Source: Ruthenibacterium lactatiformans (GTDB lineage: Bacteria; Bacillota; Clostridia; Oscillospirales; Ruminococcaceae). Taken from it: a stretch of DNA of 64,000 bases. The position numbers were made by a program, and so were the translations under genes. The stretch lies in the NCBI RefSeq assembly GCF_000949455.1, contig NZ_JXXK01000004.1:62001-126000 (forward strand). Direction: 5' to 3'. Below the pieces are notes generated by a model. The model searched no databases and had not been told where the DNA came from. It saw only the letters and a list, made by a program, of their open reading frames with translations. This document shows, piece by piece, positions 1-8,801 of the stretch (positions are counted from its first letter, which is position 1; each line of letters begins with the position of its first letter).

Positions 1-1
1 C

Positions 2-394
2 GTCGTGCTGCTGCGCACCGTGGACACCAAGTGGATGGAGCACATCGACGCCATGGAGGAGCTGCGCAAGGGCATCTATCTGCGCAGCTACGGCCAGCGC
101 GACCCTGTGGTGGAATACCGTATCGAGGGCTTCAACATGTTCGACGAGATGGTGGCGTCCATCCGCGAGGACACCTCCCGCATGCTGCTCACCATGGAGC
201 TGCGCACCGAGCAGCCTCTCCAGCGCGAACAGGTGGCAAAGCCCACGGGTGAATCCGGCGCGGACGACGGCAGCGTGAAAAAGCAGCCGGCCAAGAAGAT
301 CGCCAAGCCGGGACGCAATGACCCCTGTCCCTGCGGCAGCGGCAAAAAGTTTAAAAAATGTACCTGTGAGCAGTATAAAGACCTGCGCTCGTGA
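2..394 (+). CDS. secA: SecA preprotein translocase ATPase, C-terminal fragment
   Basis: This is the last 130 residues of SecA; the gene starts upstream of the window. SecA is the cytoplasmic ATPase that pushes preproteins through SecYEG. The first visible residues (VDTKWMEHIDAMEEL) match the conserved helical scaffold segment of SecA. A charged linker follows, and the protein ends in the zinc-binding SEC-C motif, CPCGSGKKFKKC, near residues 108-119 of the fragment. The frame is open from base 2, so the GTG at 5 is internal. The stop is TGA at 392-394. Identification is firm because both the scaffold segment and the SEC-C tail are diagnostic. Confidence 0.96.
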   Translation, partial: VVLLRTVDTKWMEHIDAMEELRKGIYLRSYGQRDPVVEYRIEGFNMFDEMVASIREDTSRMLLTMELRTEQPLQREQVAKPTGESGADDGSVKKQPAKKIAKPGRNDPCPCGSGKKFKKCTCEQYKDLRS

Positions 395-818
395 CCGGTG
401 AGCGGGCCGCCCTTTTGGGCGGACGTGTTCCGGAGACTTACAACTGAATCGTTACGCTTGGGAGTGGCGCCCGGGCGTGCGCTGCGTTGCCCTGCTGTTC
501 CGCAGGGCAGGCGGCGCCGTCCCGCGCCGCTCCCCCTTTTCTGTACTTTTTGTCGAATTAAATCACTTTATTACAAATTGTATCGCAGATGCAGCAGCCG
601 GAGGCGCTGTCCGGCGGCCTTTTGCACCAGACCCGGTGCAAAAGCGCTGTAAAGGCGTGCCGCTTGCCGGCCTGTTTATATAAATGCGCGCGGAGTGCCG
701 TTACCTTCCGCGCGCCTGAACGCATTATCCACCGGGCGTGCGGCTGCGCCCCAGCACCGGCGCTTTCTCCCTCCCGCGCACCGTGAGCGGCGGAGCGGGG
801 AACGCCAAAGGAGTAATC
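395..818. other. Intergenic region between secA and the ABC exporter
   Basis: No credible gene. It holds a 6-bp GC hairpin with a TTTT loop at 406-421 without a following T-run, an AT-rich stretch around 540-590 that could carry a promoter, and a 10-bp inverted repeat at 619-644 (CTTTTGCACC / GGTGCAAAAG, 6-base spacer). The repeat lies about 175 bases before the exporter start and could be an operator. A second AT-rich patch lies near 675-685. Confidence 0.5.
619..644. promoter_or_regulatory. 10-bp inverted repeat upstream of ABC exporter
   Basis: Perfect dyad CTTTTGCACC-N6-GGTGCAAAAG. It has no adjacent T-run, so it looks more like a protein-binding site than a terminator. A drug- or stress-responsive repressor controlling the exporter would be expected here, but no regulator gene is adjacent. 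Confidence 0.35.
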
Positions 819-2657
819 ATGCAACCCGAACAGACCCATCCCCGGCCCCGCGGCTTCCGGCGAAGGCTGCTGGGCGACATTTTTCACGGCGTGAAGCGGT
901 ATCTTATCCTGGGCGTGGCGGCGACGCTGTGCGCCACGTTTCTCACCTACGTCACGCCGCTCGTCGTTTCCTTCACGGTGGACAGCGTCATCGGCGACAA
1001 AACGCCGGAGCTGCCCGCCGCTCTGTCCGCTCTGTTCCAGCGCATGGGCGGGCGGGCGTATTTCTCGAGCCACATCTGGGTGCTGGCCTCGCTTGTGGTT
1101 CTGGTGACGCTGCTGGGCGGCGTATTCACCTATCTGCGCGGCCACTGCATCGCCTTTGCGGGCGAGGGACTGGCCAAGCGCCTGCGCGACAGGCTGTTCA
1201 CGCATCTGGAGGCCGTGCCATACAGCTATCATGTGGGCGTGCAGACGGGTGACCTTGTCCAGCGCTGCACCAGCGACGTGGAGACGGTTCGCCGCTTTGT
1301 GCAGATGCAGGCCATGGAGGTGGTGCGCACCGTGGTGATGGTGTGCACGGCCATTTCCATCATGCTGCCCATCAGCGGCGCGATGACGGCCGTATCCACC
1401 TGCCTGCTGCCCATTCTTGTGGTGTTCAGCTTCTTCTATTTCCGCGGCGTGCAGCGGCAGTTCACACGCTCGGATGAAGCCGAGGGCGCGCTTTCCACCA
1501 CGCTGCAGGAAAACCTGACGGGCGTGCGCGTGGTGCGCGCGTTTGCACAGGAAAGCTCTGAGCTGGACAAATTCACCCGGCGCAACAAGGCTTACCACGA
1601 TATCACGCTGCACCTCACCACCCTGATGGGCGCATACTGGGGCCTCTCCGACATGATCGGCTATCTTCAAATCGCGCTTTCCGGCGTGTGCGGCGTCTAT
1701 TTCGCCGTGCACGGCGGGTTCAGCCTGGGCAACGTGCTGCTGTTCACCACCTACACCTCCATGCTCACGTTCCCCATGCGCCAGCTGGGCCGCATTCTGG
1801 CGGATCTGGGCAAGGCGGATATTTCCCTGTCCCGTTTGGAGGACATCCTTGCCGTGCCCGCCGAAGCGGAGCCGGGCAAAGCCCTTACGCCGCAGATCGA
1901 CGGCAGCGTCGCTTTCGAGGACGTGTGCTTCGATTACGGCGACGGCGTGCCCGTGCTTTCCCATGTTTCGTTCACCGTACGGCCCGGCCAGACCATTGGC
2001 ATCCTCGGCAGCACGGGCGCGGGCAAATCCAGCCTGGTGCAGCTTCTGCAGCGGCTGTACCCCGTCACCGCCGGACGCATCACGCTTTCCGGTGTTGACG
2101 TCAACGACATCGAACGCCATCACCTGCGCCGCAACGTGGGCATCGTTTTGCAGGAACCGTTCCTGTACAGCCGCACCATCGGCGAAAACATCGCCATCGC
2201 CCGGCCGGACGCGGATCTTTCGGACGTATATGCCGCCGCGCGCACGGCCTCGGTACATGACGTCATCGAGAGCTTCTCCGAGGGCTACGACACCGTGGTC
2301 GGCGAGCGCGGCGTGACGCTTTCCGGCGGACAAAAGCAGCGCGTGGCCATCGCCCGCATGCTGCTGCAGGATACCCCTGTCCTGATCTTTGACGATTCCC
2401 TTTCCGCCGTAGACGCTGAGACGGACGCCGCCATCCGCGACGCGCTGCATTCCCGCCGCCACGGCACCATGTTCCTCATCAGCCACCGCATCGCAACCAT
2501 CCGTAAGTCGGACCTGATCCTCGTGCTGGACAAAGGCCGCGTGGTGCAGATGGGCACGCATGACACGCTGGCCGCGCAGGAGGGGCTGTACCGGCGCGTG
2601 TGCGCCATCCAGAACGAGCTGCCGCAGGCGGCGTCCCCGAAAGGAGGCGAGGCGTAA
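819..2657 (+). CDS. Heterodimeric ABC exporter subunit with degenerate Walker B
   Basis: Membrane-embedded half-transporter of 612 aa: an N-terminal six-helix ABC transmembrane domain (about 1-310) and a C-terminal nucleotide-binding domain. Visible motifs are Walker A GSTGAGKSS, signature LSGGQKQR and Walker B LIFDDSLSAVD. The catalytic Glu after Walker B is Asp here, so this subunit contributes a degenerate catalytic base. ATG at 819 is chosen because AAAGGAG sits 5 bases upstream; the frame opens earlier but without a ribosome site. The next gene overlaps its stop. Heterodimeric exporters of the BmrCD/TM287-288 type expel drugs or lipids; the substrate is not predictable. Confidence 0.9.
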   Translation: MQPEQTHPRPRGFRRRLLGDIFHGVKRYLILGVAATLCATFLTYVTPLVVSFTVDSVIGDKTPELPAALSALFQRMGGRAYFSSHIWVLASLVVLVTLLGGVFTYLRGHCIAFAGEGLAKRLRDRLFTHLEAVPYSYHVGVQTGDLVQRCTSDVETVRRFVQMQAMEVVRTVVMVCTAISIMLPISGAMTAVSTCLLPILVVFSFFYFRGVQRQFTRSDEAEGALSTTLQENLTGVRVVRAFAQESSELDKFTRRNKAYHDITLHLTTLMGAYWGLSDMIGYLQIALSGVCGVYFAVHGGFSLGNVLLFTTYTSMLTFPMRQLGRILADLGKADISLSRLEDILAVPAEAEPGKALTPQIDGSVAFEDVCFDYGDGVPVLSHVSFTVRPGQTIGILGSTGAGKSSLVQLLQRLYPVTAGRITLSGVDVNDIERHHLRRNVGIVLQEPFLYSRTIGENIAIARPDADLSDVYAAARTASVHDVIESFSEGYDTVVGERGVTLSGGQKQRVAIARMLLQDTPVLIFDDSLSAVDAETDAAIRDALHSRRHGTMFLISHRIATIRKSDLILVLDKGRVVQMGTHDTLAAQEGLYRRVCAIQNELPQAASPKGGEA

Positions 2658-4495
2658 TGGCACAGAATGATTTTGAAAACAAAAGAGACACTGCCGACCA
2701 GAAGATCGACCTGCGGCTGTGGAAACGCCTGATCGCCTATGCCATGCGCCACCGGCGCACGGTGGTCTCCGTGATGCTCGTGCTGCTGGTGGTGGCGGGG
2801 ATCGACCTTGCCTATCCGCAGCTCTCCCGCTATGCCATCGACCATTTCATCGAGGGCGGCACCACCGAGGGGCTTTGGCTGTACGGCCTTGTATATGCCG
2901 CTCTGGTCGTCGTCCAGAGCCTGGGCGTGTTCCTGTTTGTGCGCGGCGCGGGCCGGCTGGAAATGGACATGAGCTACGACATCCGGCAGGATGCGTTTGC
3001 AAAGCTCCAGCAGCTTTCGTTCAGCTTTTACGACACCACCTCCGTTGGCTGGCTGATGGCCCGCATGGTGAGTGATATCGCCCGGCTGTCGGATATGATC
3101 GCCTGGAGCCTTGTGGACCTGATGTGGGCGGGTGTGTTCGCCGTGGGCATCGTGGCCGTGCTGCTTGCCATGAACTGGAAGCTGGGTCTGCTGGTGCTGT
3201 GCATCACGCCCGTTCTGGCCGCGCTGTGCGTGTTTTTCCAAAAACGTATCCTCAAATACCAGCGCGCCGTGCGCAAAACGAACAGCCGCATCACAGGCGC
3301 GTTCAACGAGGGCATCATGGGCGCCATGACCACAAAGACCCTCGTGCGCGAGGAGGCCAGTGCCGCCGAGTTCCGGGAGCTGACGGGCGCCATGCGCACG
3401 GCCAGCATCCGCTCGGCTTTGCTGAGCGCGCTGTTCATGCCGCTCGTCATGGCGCTGGGCAGTATTTCCACAGCGCTGGCATTGAGCCGGGGCGGCAGCC
3501 TGGTGTTCGCCGGAGCCATGGGCTTCGGCACGCTGGCGGCCTTCATCAGCTATACGACGCAGCTGTTTGACCCCATCCAGCAGCTAGCGCGCATTCTGGC
3601 CGAGATGCAGTCCGCACAGGCCAGCGCCGAGCGCGTCATCGACCTGCTGGACACCCAGCCGGATATCGTAGACAGCCCCGAGGTGAAAGCCGAATACGGC
3701 ACCGCTTTTGCGCCACGGCGCGGGAACTGGCCTCCCATCGCGGGCGGCGTGGAGTTCCGGGACGTCACGTTCGCCTACAAAACAGGCGAGACCGTGCTGC
3801 GCGATTTCAATTTAAAGGTAGAGCCGGGCCAGACCATCGCCCTGGTGGGTGAGACGGGCGCGGGCAAAAGCACCATCGTCAACCTGGTGTGCCGTTTTTA
3901 CGAGCCGACCGCGGGCCAGGTACTCATCGACGGTGTGGACTACCGTGAGCGCAGCCAGCTCTGGCTGCACTCCGCGCTGGGCTATGTGCTGCAGACGCCG
4001 CACCTGTTCAGCGGCAGCATTGCGGACAACATCCGCTACGGCCGCAAGGACGCCACATTGGACGAGGTGAAGCGCGCCGCCGCCATGGTGCGGGCGGACC
4101 GCTTCATCGAAGCCCTGCCCGACGGCTACGGCACAGAGGTGGGCGAGGGCGGCGGCCGCCTTTCCACAGGGCAAAAGCAGCTTGTGTGCTTCGCCCGCGT
4201 GGTCCTCTCCGACCCGCGCATTTTCGTTCTGGACGAGGCTACCAGCAGCATCGACACCGAGACGGAACAGCTCATCCAGAACGCCATCCAGACGGTGCTG
4301 ACAGGGCGCACCAGCTTCATCGTGGCGCACCGCCTGTCCACCATCCGCAGCGCGGACAAGATCCTTGTCATCCGCGGCGGGCGCATCACCGAGGCCGGCA
4401 CCCACGACGAGCTGCTGGCGCTGGGCGGATATTATTACAGCCTGTACACCCATCAGTACCGCGCAGAAGCCACACGGAACGCCTTCGAGGCATAA
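2657..4495 (+). CDS. Heterodimeric ABC exporter subunit with canonical Walker B
   Basis: Partner half-transporter, also 612 aa, with the same membrane-domain/ATPase layout. Walker A is GETGAGKST and Walker B VLDEATSSID carries the catalytic Glu, but the signature is LSTGQ instead of LSGGQ. Combined with the upstream subunit this gives one consensus ATP site (this Walker A/B plus the partner's LSGGQ) and one degenerate site (partner DD plus this LSTGQ), the hallmark of heterodimeric exporters. ATG overlaps the previous TAA by one base, with AAGGAGG just upstream, so the two are translationally coupled. A GC hairpin follows the stop. Confidence 0.92.
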   Translation: MAQNDFENKRDTADQKIDLRLWKRLIAYAMRHRRTVVSVMLVLLVVAGIDLAYPQLSRYAIDHFIEGGTTEGLWLYGLVYAALVVVQSLGVFLFVRGAGRLEMDMSYDIRQDAFAKLQQLSFSFYDTTSVGWLMARMVSDIARLSDMIAWSLVDLMWAGVFAVGIVAVLLAMNWKLGLLVLCITPVLAALCVFFQKRILKYQRAVRKTNSRITGAFNEGIMGAMTTKTLVREEASAAEFRELTGAMRTASIRSALLSALFMPLVMALGSISTALALSRGGSLVFAGAMGFGTLAAFISYTTQLFDPIQQLARILAEMQSAQASAERVIDLLDTQPDIVDSPEVKAEYGTAFAPRRGNWPPIAGGVEFRDVTFAYKTGETVLRDFNLKVEPGQTIALVGETGAGKSTIVNLVCRFYEPTAGQVLIDGVDYRERSQLWLHSALGYVLQTPHLFSGSIADNIRYGRKDATLDEVKRAAAMVRADRFIEALPDGYGTEVGEGGGRLSTGQKQLVCFARVVLSDPRIFVLDEATSSIDTETEQLIQNAIQTVLTGRTSFIVAHRLSTIRSADKILVIRGGRITEAGTHDELLALGGYYYSLYTHQYRAEATRNAFEA

Positions 4496-4500
4496 ACCGC

Positions 4501-4527
4501 CGCGGCGCCCCTTTTCGGGGCGCCGCG
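4501..4527 (+). terminator. Hairpin after exporter operon
   Basis: An 11-bp perfect GC stem with a 5-base loop lies 5 bases after the exporter stop. There is no T-run, so it may be an RNA-stability or processing hairpin instead of a strong terminator. The next gene is only 36 bases on. Confidence 0.55.
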
Positions 4528-4563
4528 GCCCATCCTTCCAACCGGCAAAGGGGGAAATTTGAA

Positions 4564-5127
4564 ATGAAGCTTCAAGGCACCGTGCCGCTGGAGACCGGAC
4601 GCCTTGTCCTGCGGCGTTTTTTGCCCGGCGACGCCCCCGCTGTCTTTCACGGCTGGGCCGGCCGGGAGGATTGCTGCCGGTATCTGCCCTGGGAGCCCTG
4701 CGCTGCTCTGCAGGAAACGCAGGTGCGGCTGGAAAACTGGCTGGGACGTTACGCGGAGCCGGATTTTCTCCAGTGGGCCGTCACGCTGCGCGAAAGCGGC
4801 ACGCTGGCCGGCGTCGTCAATCTGCACGGCGTGGATGAGGCGCACTGCTGCGCCGAGACCTCCTATGCTCTTTCACCCGCGTACCGCGGCGCCGGGCTGA
4901 TGCCTGAAGCCCTGGGGGCCGTTCTGCGCTTTGGCTTCGCACAGGCGGGGTTCAACCGCATCTGTGCAGAAGTACTGGCGGGCAATGCGGCCTCTGTGCG
5001 CGTGCTGGAAAAATGCGGATTCCGCCGGGAGGGCATACTGCGCCGACGCTACCGGAAAGACGGGTGCTTTGCGGACGCCTGGCTGTACGCCGTCCTTTCG
5101 TCGGAATTCTCCGACCAAAGCAAATGA
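4564..5127 (+). CDS. GNAT N-acetyltransferase, RimJ/RimL type
   Basis: Cytoplasmic acetyl-CoA-dependent acetyltransferase of 187 aa. The start (TGRLVLRRF) is typical of the RimJ/RimL branch that acetylates protein N-termini or small amines. The acetyl-CoA binding segment is around residues 95-120 (SPAYRGAGLMPEALGAVL), followed by NAASVRVLEKCGFRREG, the conserved beta-bulge/helix of this branch. ATG at 4564 has GGGGGAAA upstream. It follows the exporter in the same direction but behind a hairpin, so co-transcription is uncertain. Substrate unknown. Confidence 0.85.
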   Translation: MKLQGTVPLETGRLVLRRFLPGDAPAVFHGWAGREDCCRYLPWEPCAALQETQVRLENWLGRYAEPDFLQWAVTLRESGTLAGVVNLHGVDEAHCCAETSYALSPAYRGAGLMPEALGAVLRFGFAQAGFNRICAEVLAGNAASVRVLEKCGFRREGILRRRYRKDGCFADAWLYAVLSSEFSDQSK

Positions 5128-5280
5128 AAACAACAAAAAGGCCTCCGTCGGAGGAGAAGGCCTCATAAAGAAGTTAAGGGCAAGACAGACCGCAATGGTT
5201 TGCCTTGTCCTTTTTTATTGTGTAACCCACTATGACACTTTCGGGGAAAATGCCAGCGGGGAGAACGATAAAGCTGTTAT

Positions 5281-5616
5281 CTATCCCAATTTGTTCTTTT
5301 CGCCCCAGATGCACAGCTGGTCCAGAACGGCCATCAGGGATTTTCCTCGGTCGCTGAGGCTGTATTCTACCTTTGGTGGAATTTGCGGATACTCTCTTCT
5401 TATAATCAGCCGGTCTGATTCTAACTCTTTTAGGTTTGTACTGAGAGTTTTATCAGATATGTTTTTCAAATACCGTTTCAGTTCATTGAACCGCACGACT
5501 TCATACTCCATAAGGCAGTACAGAATGACCATTTTATATTTGCCGGATATGAGAGACAGCGTATAACTGAATCCGGTATCCTCAAAATTCGCGTTCTCAA
5601 TAAAATTCTTTATCAT
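5281..5616 (-). CDS. HxlR-family winged-helix transcriptional regulator
   Basis: DNA-binding regulator of 111 aa. The sequence ISGKYKMVILYCLMEYEVVRF followed by NELKRYLKNISDKTLS is the HxlR winged helix with the characteristic 'GKW..LIL..L' opening, and the wing region is RREYPQIPPKVEYSLSDRG. HxlR proteins commonly respond to redox stress or electrophiles and control an adjacent divergent gene. Here that gene is a flavin reductase, with a shared 120-bp spacer. GC content is clearly lower than the neighbours, as in its partner, suggesting the pair was acquired together. The stop codon is TAG. Confidence 0.9.
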   Translation of the reverse strand: MIKNFIENANFEDTGFSYTLSLISGKYKMVILYCLMEYEVVRFNELKRYLKNISDKTLSTNLKELESDRLIIRREYPQIPPKVEYSLSDRGKSLMAVLDQLCIWGEKNKLG

Positions 5617-5668
5617 CGTACACTATCCTTTTAAGTAGTACCTATCCAAAATGACAGTACTTGAATTG

Positions 5669-5696
5669 TTGACAACAAACACTATAATTATATATA
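5669..5696 (+). promoter_or_regulatory. Promoter in HxlR/flavin reductase divergent spacer
   Basis: A consensus -35 TTGACA (5669-5674) is followed after 16 bases by TATATA (5691-5696), pointing to the flavin reductase. CTATCC (5642-5647) and GGATAG (5697-5702) form an inverted repeat around the promoter, a plausible HxlR operator; a further CTATCC lies near 5625. Confidence 0.6.
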
Positions 5697-5736
5697 GGAT
5701 AGCTGATCCTGTCAATTCTAACGATGAAGTGAGGTA

Positions 5737-6309
5737 ATGATGATGCGGACAAAGCTAAGCATCACAGAGGGCATTTTCCCGATGCCTGTTCTGATGGTCG
5801 CCACCTACAATGAAGATGGCAGCGTTAACGTGATGAACGCCGCTTGGGGCACCATGCAGGAGCGGGAAACCGTGGTTCTCAATTTAACCGAAACCCATAA
5901 GACTGTGAAAAATATTAAGGCACGCGGCGCCTTTACTGTCAGTATAGCCGATGCCGCTCACGTGATAGAAGCGGATTATTTCGGCGTGGAATCCGGGAAC
6001 AGGACTGCCGACAAGTTTACCCGCAGCGGCCTTACCGTCAGCAAAGCCCAAATGGTAGACGCCCCTGTTATCAACGAGTTCCCACTTTGTCTCGAATGTG
6101 AATTTGTTGAATATCAGGATGGCAAATATGGCTGTGGAGTGATTGGAAAGGTCGTCAATGTCACTGCGGATGAAAGCGTTATGGAAAACGGCAAGCTTAA
6201 TATGTCGTTGGTAAACGCCATCGCCTTTGATCCGTACACTCATGGGTATTACAAGGTGACGGAGCGTGTTGGTGAAGCATTCAAAGATGGTCTGAAGCTG
6301 AAAAAATAA
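5737..6309 (+). CDS. Flavin reductase / flavoredoxin family protein
   Basis: FMN-binding split-barrel protein of 190 aa of the flavoredoxin/flavin reductase-like family. The N-terminal segment MPVLMVATYNEDGSVNVMNAAWGT binds the flavin phosphate, and the family motif with TVKNIKARGAFTVSI follows. Such proteins move electrons between NAD(P)H, flavin and an acceptor; the exact partner is not predictable. Three in-frame ATG codons begin at 5737, 5740 and 5743; GAGG at 5731-5734 fits the later ones better, so the start is uncertain by two codons. The divergent HxlR regulator probably controls it. GC is lower than the flanking genes. Confidence 0.85.
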   Translation: MMMRTKLSITEGIFPMPVLMVATYNEDGSVNVMNAAWGTMQERETVVLNLTETHKTVKNIKARGAFTVSIADAAHVIEADYFGVESGNRTADKFTRSGLTVSKAQMVDAPVINEFPLCLECEFVEYQDGKYGCGVIGKVVNVTADESVMENGKLNMSLVNAIAFDPYTHGYYKVTERVGEAFKDGLKLKK

Positions 6310-6315
6310 AGTTAA

Positions 6316-6349
6316 CGCCCGCTGGAAAGCAAACACTTTTCAGCGGGCG
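6316..6349 (+). terminator. Terminator after flavin reductase
   Basis: A 14-bp stem (CGCCCGCTGGAAAG with one G-T pair against CTTTTCAGCGGGCG) with a 6-base loop lies just past the stop and is followed by a weak T-rich tail. Confidence 0.7.
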
Positions 6350-6438
6350 CTAATTTCCTTATGGGAGTTCTTCCGACAGCGGAAGCCTTTTTGTTCTATA
6401 TTCTTCGCACACAGCACGGCAAAGGCGGCGCGCCCGGC

Positions 6439-7227
6439 CTATCCCCCCTGCTTTTGCCTGGCACGCGCGGCATAACGGCCGGGCGGCATGCCGTATTTGC
6501 GCCGGAACATGCGCGAAAAGGAAAACACATCCGGATATCCCGCCTGACGCGCCGCTTCTTCCTGAGACATGCCGTGCTCCGTCATGAACTGCGCCGCTTT
6601 TGCCAGACGGCAGGACACGATGTACTCCTGCGGAGAAAGGCCCGTCTGCTGCCGGAAGAGCCTGCAAAAATAACTGCGGTTCAGGCCCAGCCCCGCGGCG
6701 ATATCCTGTACCCGCATAGGCTGGGAATAATTCGATTTGATGTAGTTCACAGCCTGTCCCACATAGTTGCCGCCGTGCCCCTGCGCCGGGCCGCGGGCCG
6801 CGTCCAGCTCCGCAAACAGCTCATAGAGCTGCGCGCAGATGCGCCACTCCTTTGCAGGCATATCTCCGCAGCCTGCAATGCGCGAAAAATTTTGCAGCGC
6901 GCCGGGCAGGCGCAGCACGTCCTGCTCCAGCAGCGCCGCAAAGGGCGGCGCGCAGTCAAATCCGGCCCACATGTATTCCCACGGGTCGCGCATATCCGCT
7001 TCGTAATATGTCACCTCGCCGGGGCGTATCACGAATATTTCGCCCGCCTGCAGTGTGTACTCCCGTTTCCCGCGGCGGAATATTCCCTTCCCGCGCACAA
7101 CATAATGCAAAAGAAAGTATTCCCGCACCGCCGGGCCGAAGGAATGCCCCGGCGCACACGCCTCCACTCCGCATATCCTCGGATTGATGTCTGCCATGTG
7201 CAGATTGTCCAGAAGCGTATCCTTCAT
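6439..7227 (-). CDS. AraC-family transcriptional regulator
   Basis: Sugar-responsive activator type, 262 aa. An N-terminal cupin-like sensing domain (about 20-130, with REYFLLHYVVRGKG and LQAGEIFVIRPGEVTYYEAD) precedes two AraC helix-turn-helix motifs (about 165-255; MRVQDIAAGLGLNRSYFCRLF and SQEEAARQAGYPDVFSFSRMF). The frame opens further upstream but ATG at 7225-7227 is preferred: it is preceded by GGGAG, and the longer version would run through the promoter region of the divergent gene. It very likely controls the divergent GH4 hydrolase. The ligand is probably an alpha-galactoside, by inference from that neighbour. Confidence 0.9.
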   Translation of the reverse strand: MKDTLLDNLHMADINPRICGVEACAPGHSFGPAVREYFLLHYVVRGKGIFRRGKREYTLQAGEIFVIRPGEVTYYEADMRDPWEYMWAGFDCAPPFAALLEQDVLRLPGALQNFSRIAGCGDMPAKEWRICAQLYELFAELDAARGPAQGHGGNYVGQAVNYIKSNYSQPMRVQDIAAGLGLNRSYFCRLFRQQTGLSPQEYIVSCRLAKAAQFMTEHGMSQEEAARQAGYPDVFSFSRMFRRKYGMPPGRYAARARQKQGG

Positions 7228-7333
7228 TTCTCCCGCCGCCCTTCCATCAGTCACATTATGCCAAAAATGCAGCGCAGTTTGCAATACCCTTTCCCGTATT
7301 TTTTTGCTAGACTGTGTGTAAGGAGGCGGTACA

Positions 7334-8656
7334 ATGATAAAGATCACATTTATGGGCGCAGGCAGCACGGTCTTTCTGCGCAACGTTTTGGGAGACTGCA
7401 TCTACACGGATGCGCTCAAGGGCATGGAGATCGCCCTGTATGACATCGACGGCCAGCGTCTGGAACAGAGCGCAGCCATTCTGGAGGCCATCAACAAGGG
7501 CAACGGCTGCCCTGCTTCGATCCGCTCTTATCTGGGCGCAGAGAACCGCCGGAAAGCGCTTTCCGGAGCGGATTTCGTCATCAACGCAATCCAGGTGGGC
7601 GGCTACGATCCCTGCACCATCACAGATTTCGAGATCCCTAAAAAATACGGCCTGCGCCAGACCATCGGCGATACGCTTGGCATCGGCGGCATCATGCGTG
7701 CACTGCGCACCATCCCCGTGCTGGAGGATTTCGCCCGTGATATGCAGGCGGTATGCCCCAACGCATGGTTTCTGAACTATACCAACCCCATGTCCATGCT
7801 CACGGGATATATGCTGCGTTATACAGGTGTGAAAACGCTGGGCCTGTGTCACAGCGTACAGACGTGCAGCAAAACTCTGATGGACGCCATCGGCATGAGC
7901 GACCGTCTGGAGGGACGCCGGGAGCTGATCGCCGGCATCAATCACATGGGCTGGCTGCTGGACATCCGCGACCGGGACGGCAACGATCTGTACCCTGAGA
8001 TCCGCCGGCGTGCAAAGGAGAAAAACGCCTCCGAGAAGCACCATGATATGGTCCGCTTCGATTACATTGAAAAACTGGGTTATTACTGTACGGAGTCCAG
8101 CGAACACAACGCCGAATACAACCCATTTTATATCAAGGCGCGTTATCCGGAGCTGATCGACCGCTTCAACATCCCACTGGACGAGTATCCCCGCCGCTGC
8201 ATCCGGCAGATTGCCGAGTGGGATAAGGAATACGCGGACCTCAGCAGCAAGGGCGTGCTGCCCCACGAGCGTTCAAAGGAATACGCATCACGCATTATCG
8301 AGGCTATGGTTACGGGCCGCCCCTATAAGCTGGGCGGCAACGTGCTCAACACAGGCGGGCTGATTGAAAATCTTCCCCGTGAGGCCTGCGTGGAAGTGCC
8401 CTGTCTGGTGGACGGCGCCGGCGTAGCCCCGTGTTATGTGGGCAGGCTGCCCGTACAACTCGCGGCCATGAACCAGACGCATGTCAATGTACATCTGCTC
8501 ACCATTGAGGCCGCCGCGACGAAAAAGCGCGAGCACATCTATCATGCCGCCATGCTGGAGCCGCACACCGCCGCCGAGCTCTCCCTGGACGACATCATCC
8601 GCTTGGTCGATGACCTGATCGAGGCCCACGGCAGCTGGCTGCCGCAATACCGGTAA
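7334..8656 (+). CDS. melA: GH4 alpha-galactosidase (MelA-type), NAD- and Mn-dependent
   Basis: Glycoside hydrolase family 4 enzyme, 440 aa, hydrolysing alpha-galactosides such as melibiose by an NAD+-dependent redox elimination mechanism. The N-terminal Rossmann fold starts ITFMGAGSTVF (NAD binding). The sequence GLCHSVQ supplies the metal-binding Cys and INHMGW the metal-binding His; NYTNPMSML is also conserved in GH4. GLCHSVQ and INHM resemble MelA more than the 6-phospho-glucosidase branch, so an unphosphorylated galactoside substrate is likely. AGGAGG precedes the ATG. No transporter gene is adjacent. A hairpin terminator follows. Confidence 0.9.
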   Translation: MIKITFMGAGSTVFLRNVLGDCIYTDALKGMEIALYDIDGQRLEQSAAILEAINKGNGCPASIRSYLGAENRRKALSGADFVINAIQVGGYDPCTITDFEIPKKYGLRQTIGDTLGIGGIMRALRTIPVLEDFARDMQAVCPNAWFLNYTNPMSMLTGYMLRYTGVKTLGLCHSVQTCSKTLMDAIGMSDRLEGRRELIAGINHMGWLLDIRDRDGNDLYPEIRRRAKEKNASEKHHDMVRFDYIEKLGYYCTESSEHNAEYNPFYIKARYPELIDRFNIPLDEYPRRCIRQIAEWDKEYADLSSKGVLPHERSKEYASRIIEAMVTGRPYKLGGNVLNTGGLIENLPREACVEVPCLVDGAGVAPCYVGRLPVQLAAMNQTHVNVHLLTIEAAATKKREHIYHAAMLEPHTAAELSLDDIIRLVDDLIEAHGSWLPQYR

Positions 8657-8678
8657 CGCCGTCTGCTGTCCCGGCGAA

Positions 8679-8701
8679 GCCCCCCGGCAAAGTCGGGGGG
8701 C
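8679..8701 (+). terminator. Hairpin terminator after GH4 gene
   Basis: GCCCCCCG paired with CGGGGGGC across a 7-base loop, 22 bases after the stop. The T-run is absent, so efficiency is uncertain. Confidence 0.6.
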
Positions 8702-8787
8702 ATATCCGGGCAAAGCCCTATATTGCCAGCATACGCGCCAGATGGCGCAGGCAGGGTCCGCCGGCCACGGAAATTTTACTGCCGGCG

Positions 8788-8801
8788 GCCCGCAAGCGGG
8801 C
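8788..8801. repeat. Subterminal hairpin next to tnpA remnant
   Basis: GCCCGC-AA-GCGGGC abuts the stop codon of the transposase remnant. IS200/IS605 elements carry small hairpins near their ends that are recognised by TnpA, so this is a candidate right-end structure. Confidence 0.4.

Noticed and set aside
558..2663. Very long antisense open frame (about 700 codons) opposite the ABC exporter
   Set aside because: It follows the codon phase of a GC-rich gene, is rich in His/Ala/Gly/Arg, shows no domain and has no ribosome site. Similar long frames occur opposite or across many genes here, for example at 25358-27847 and 48027-51083.
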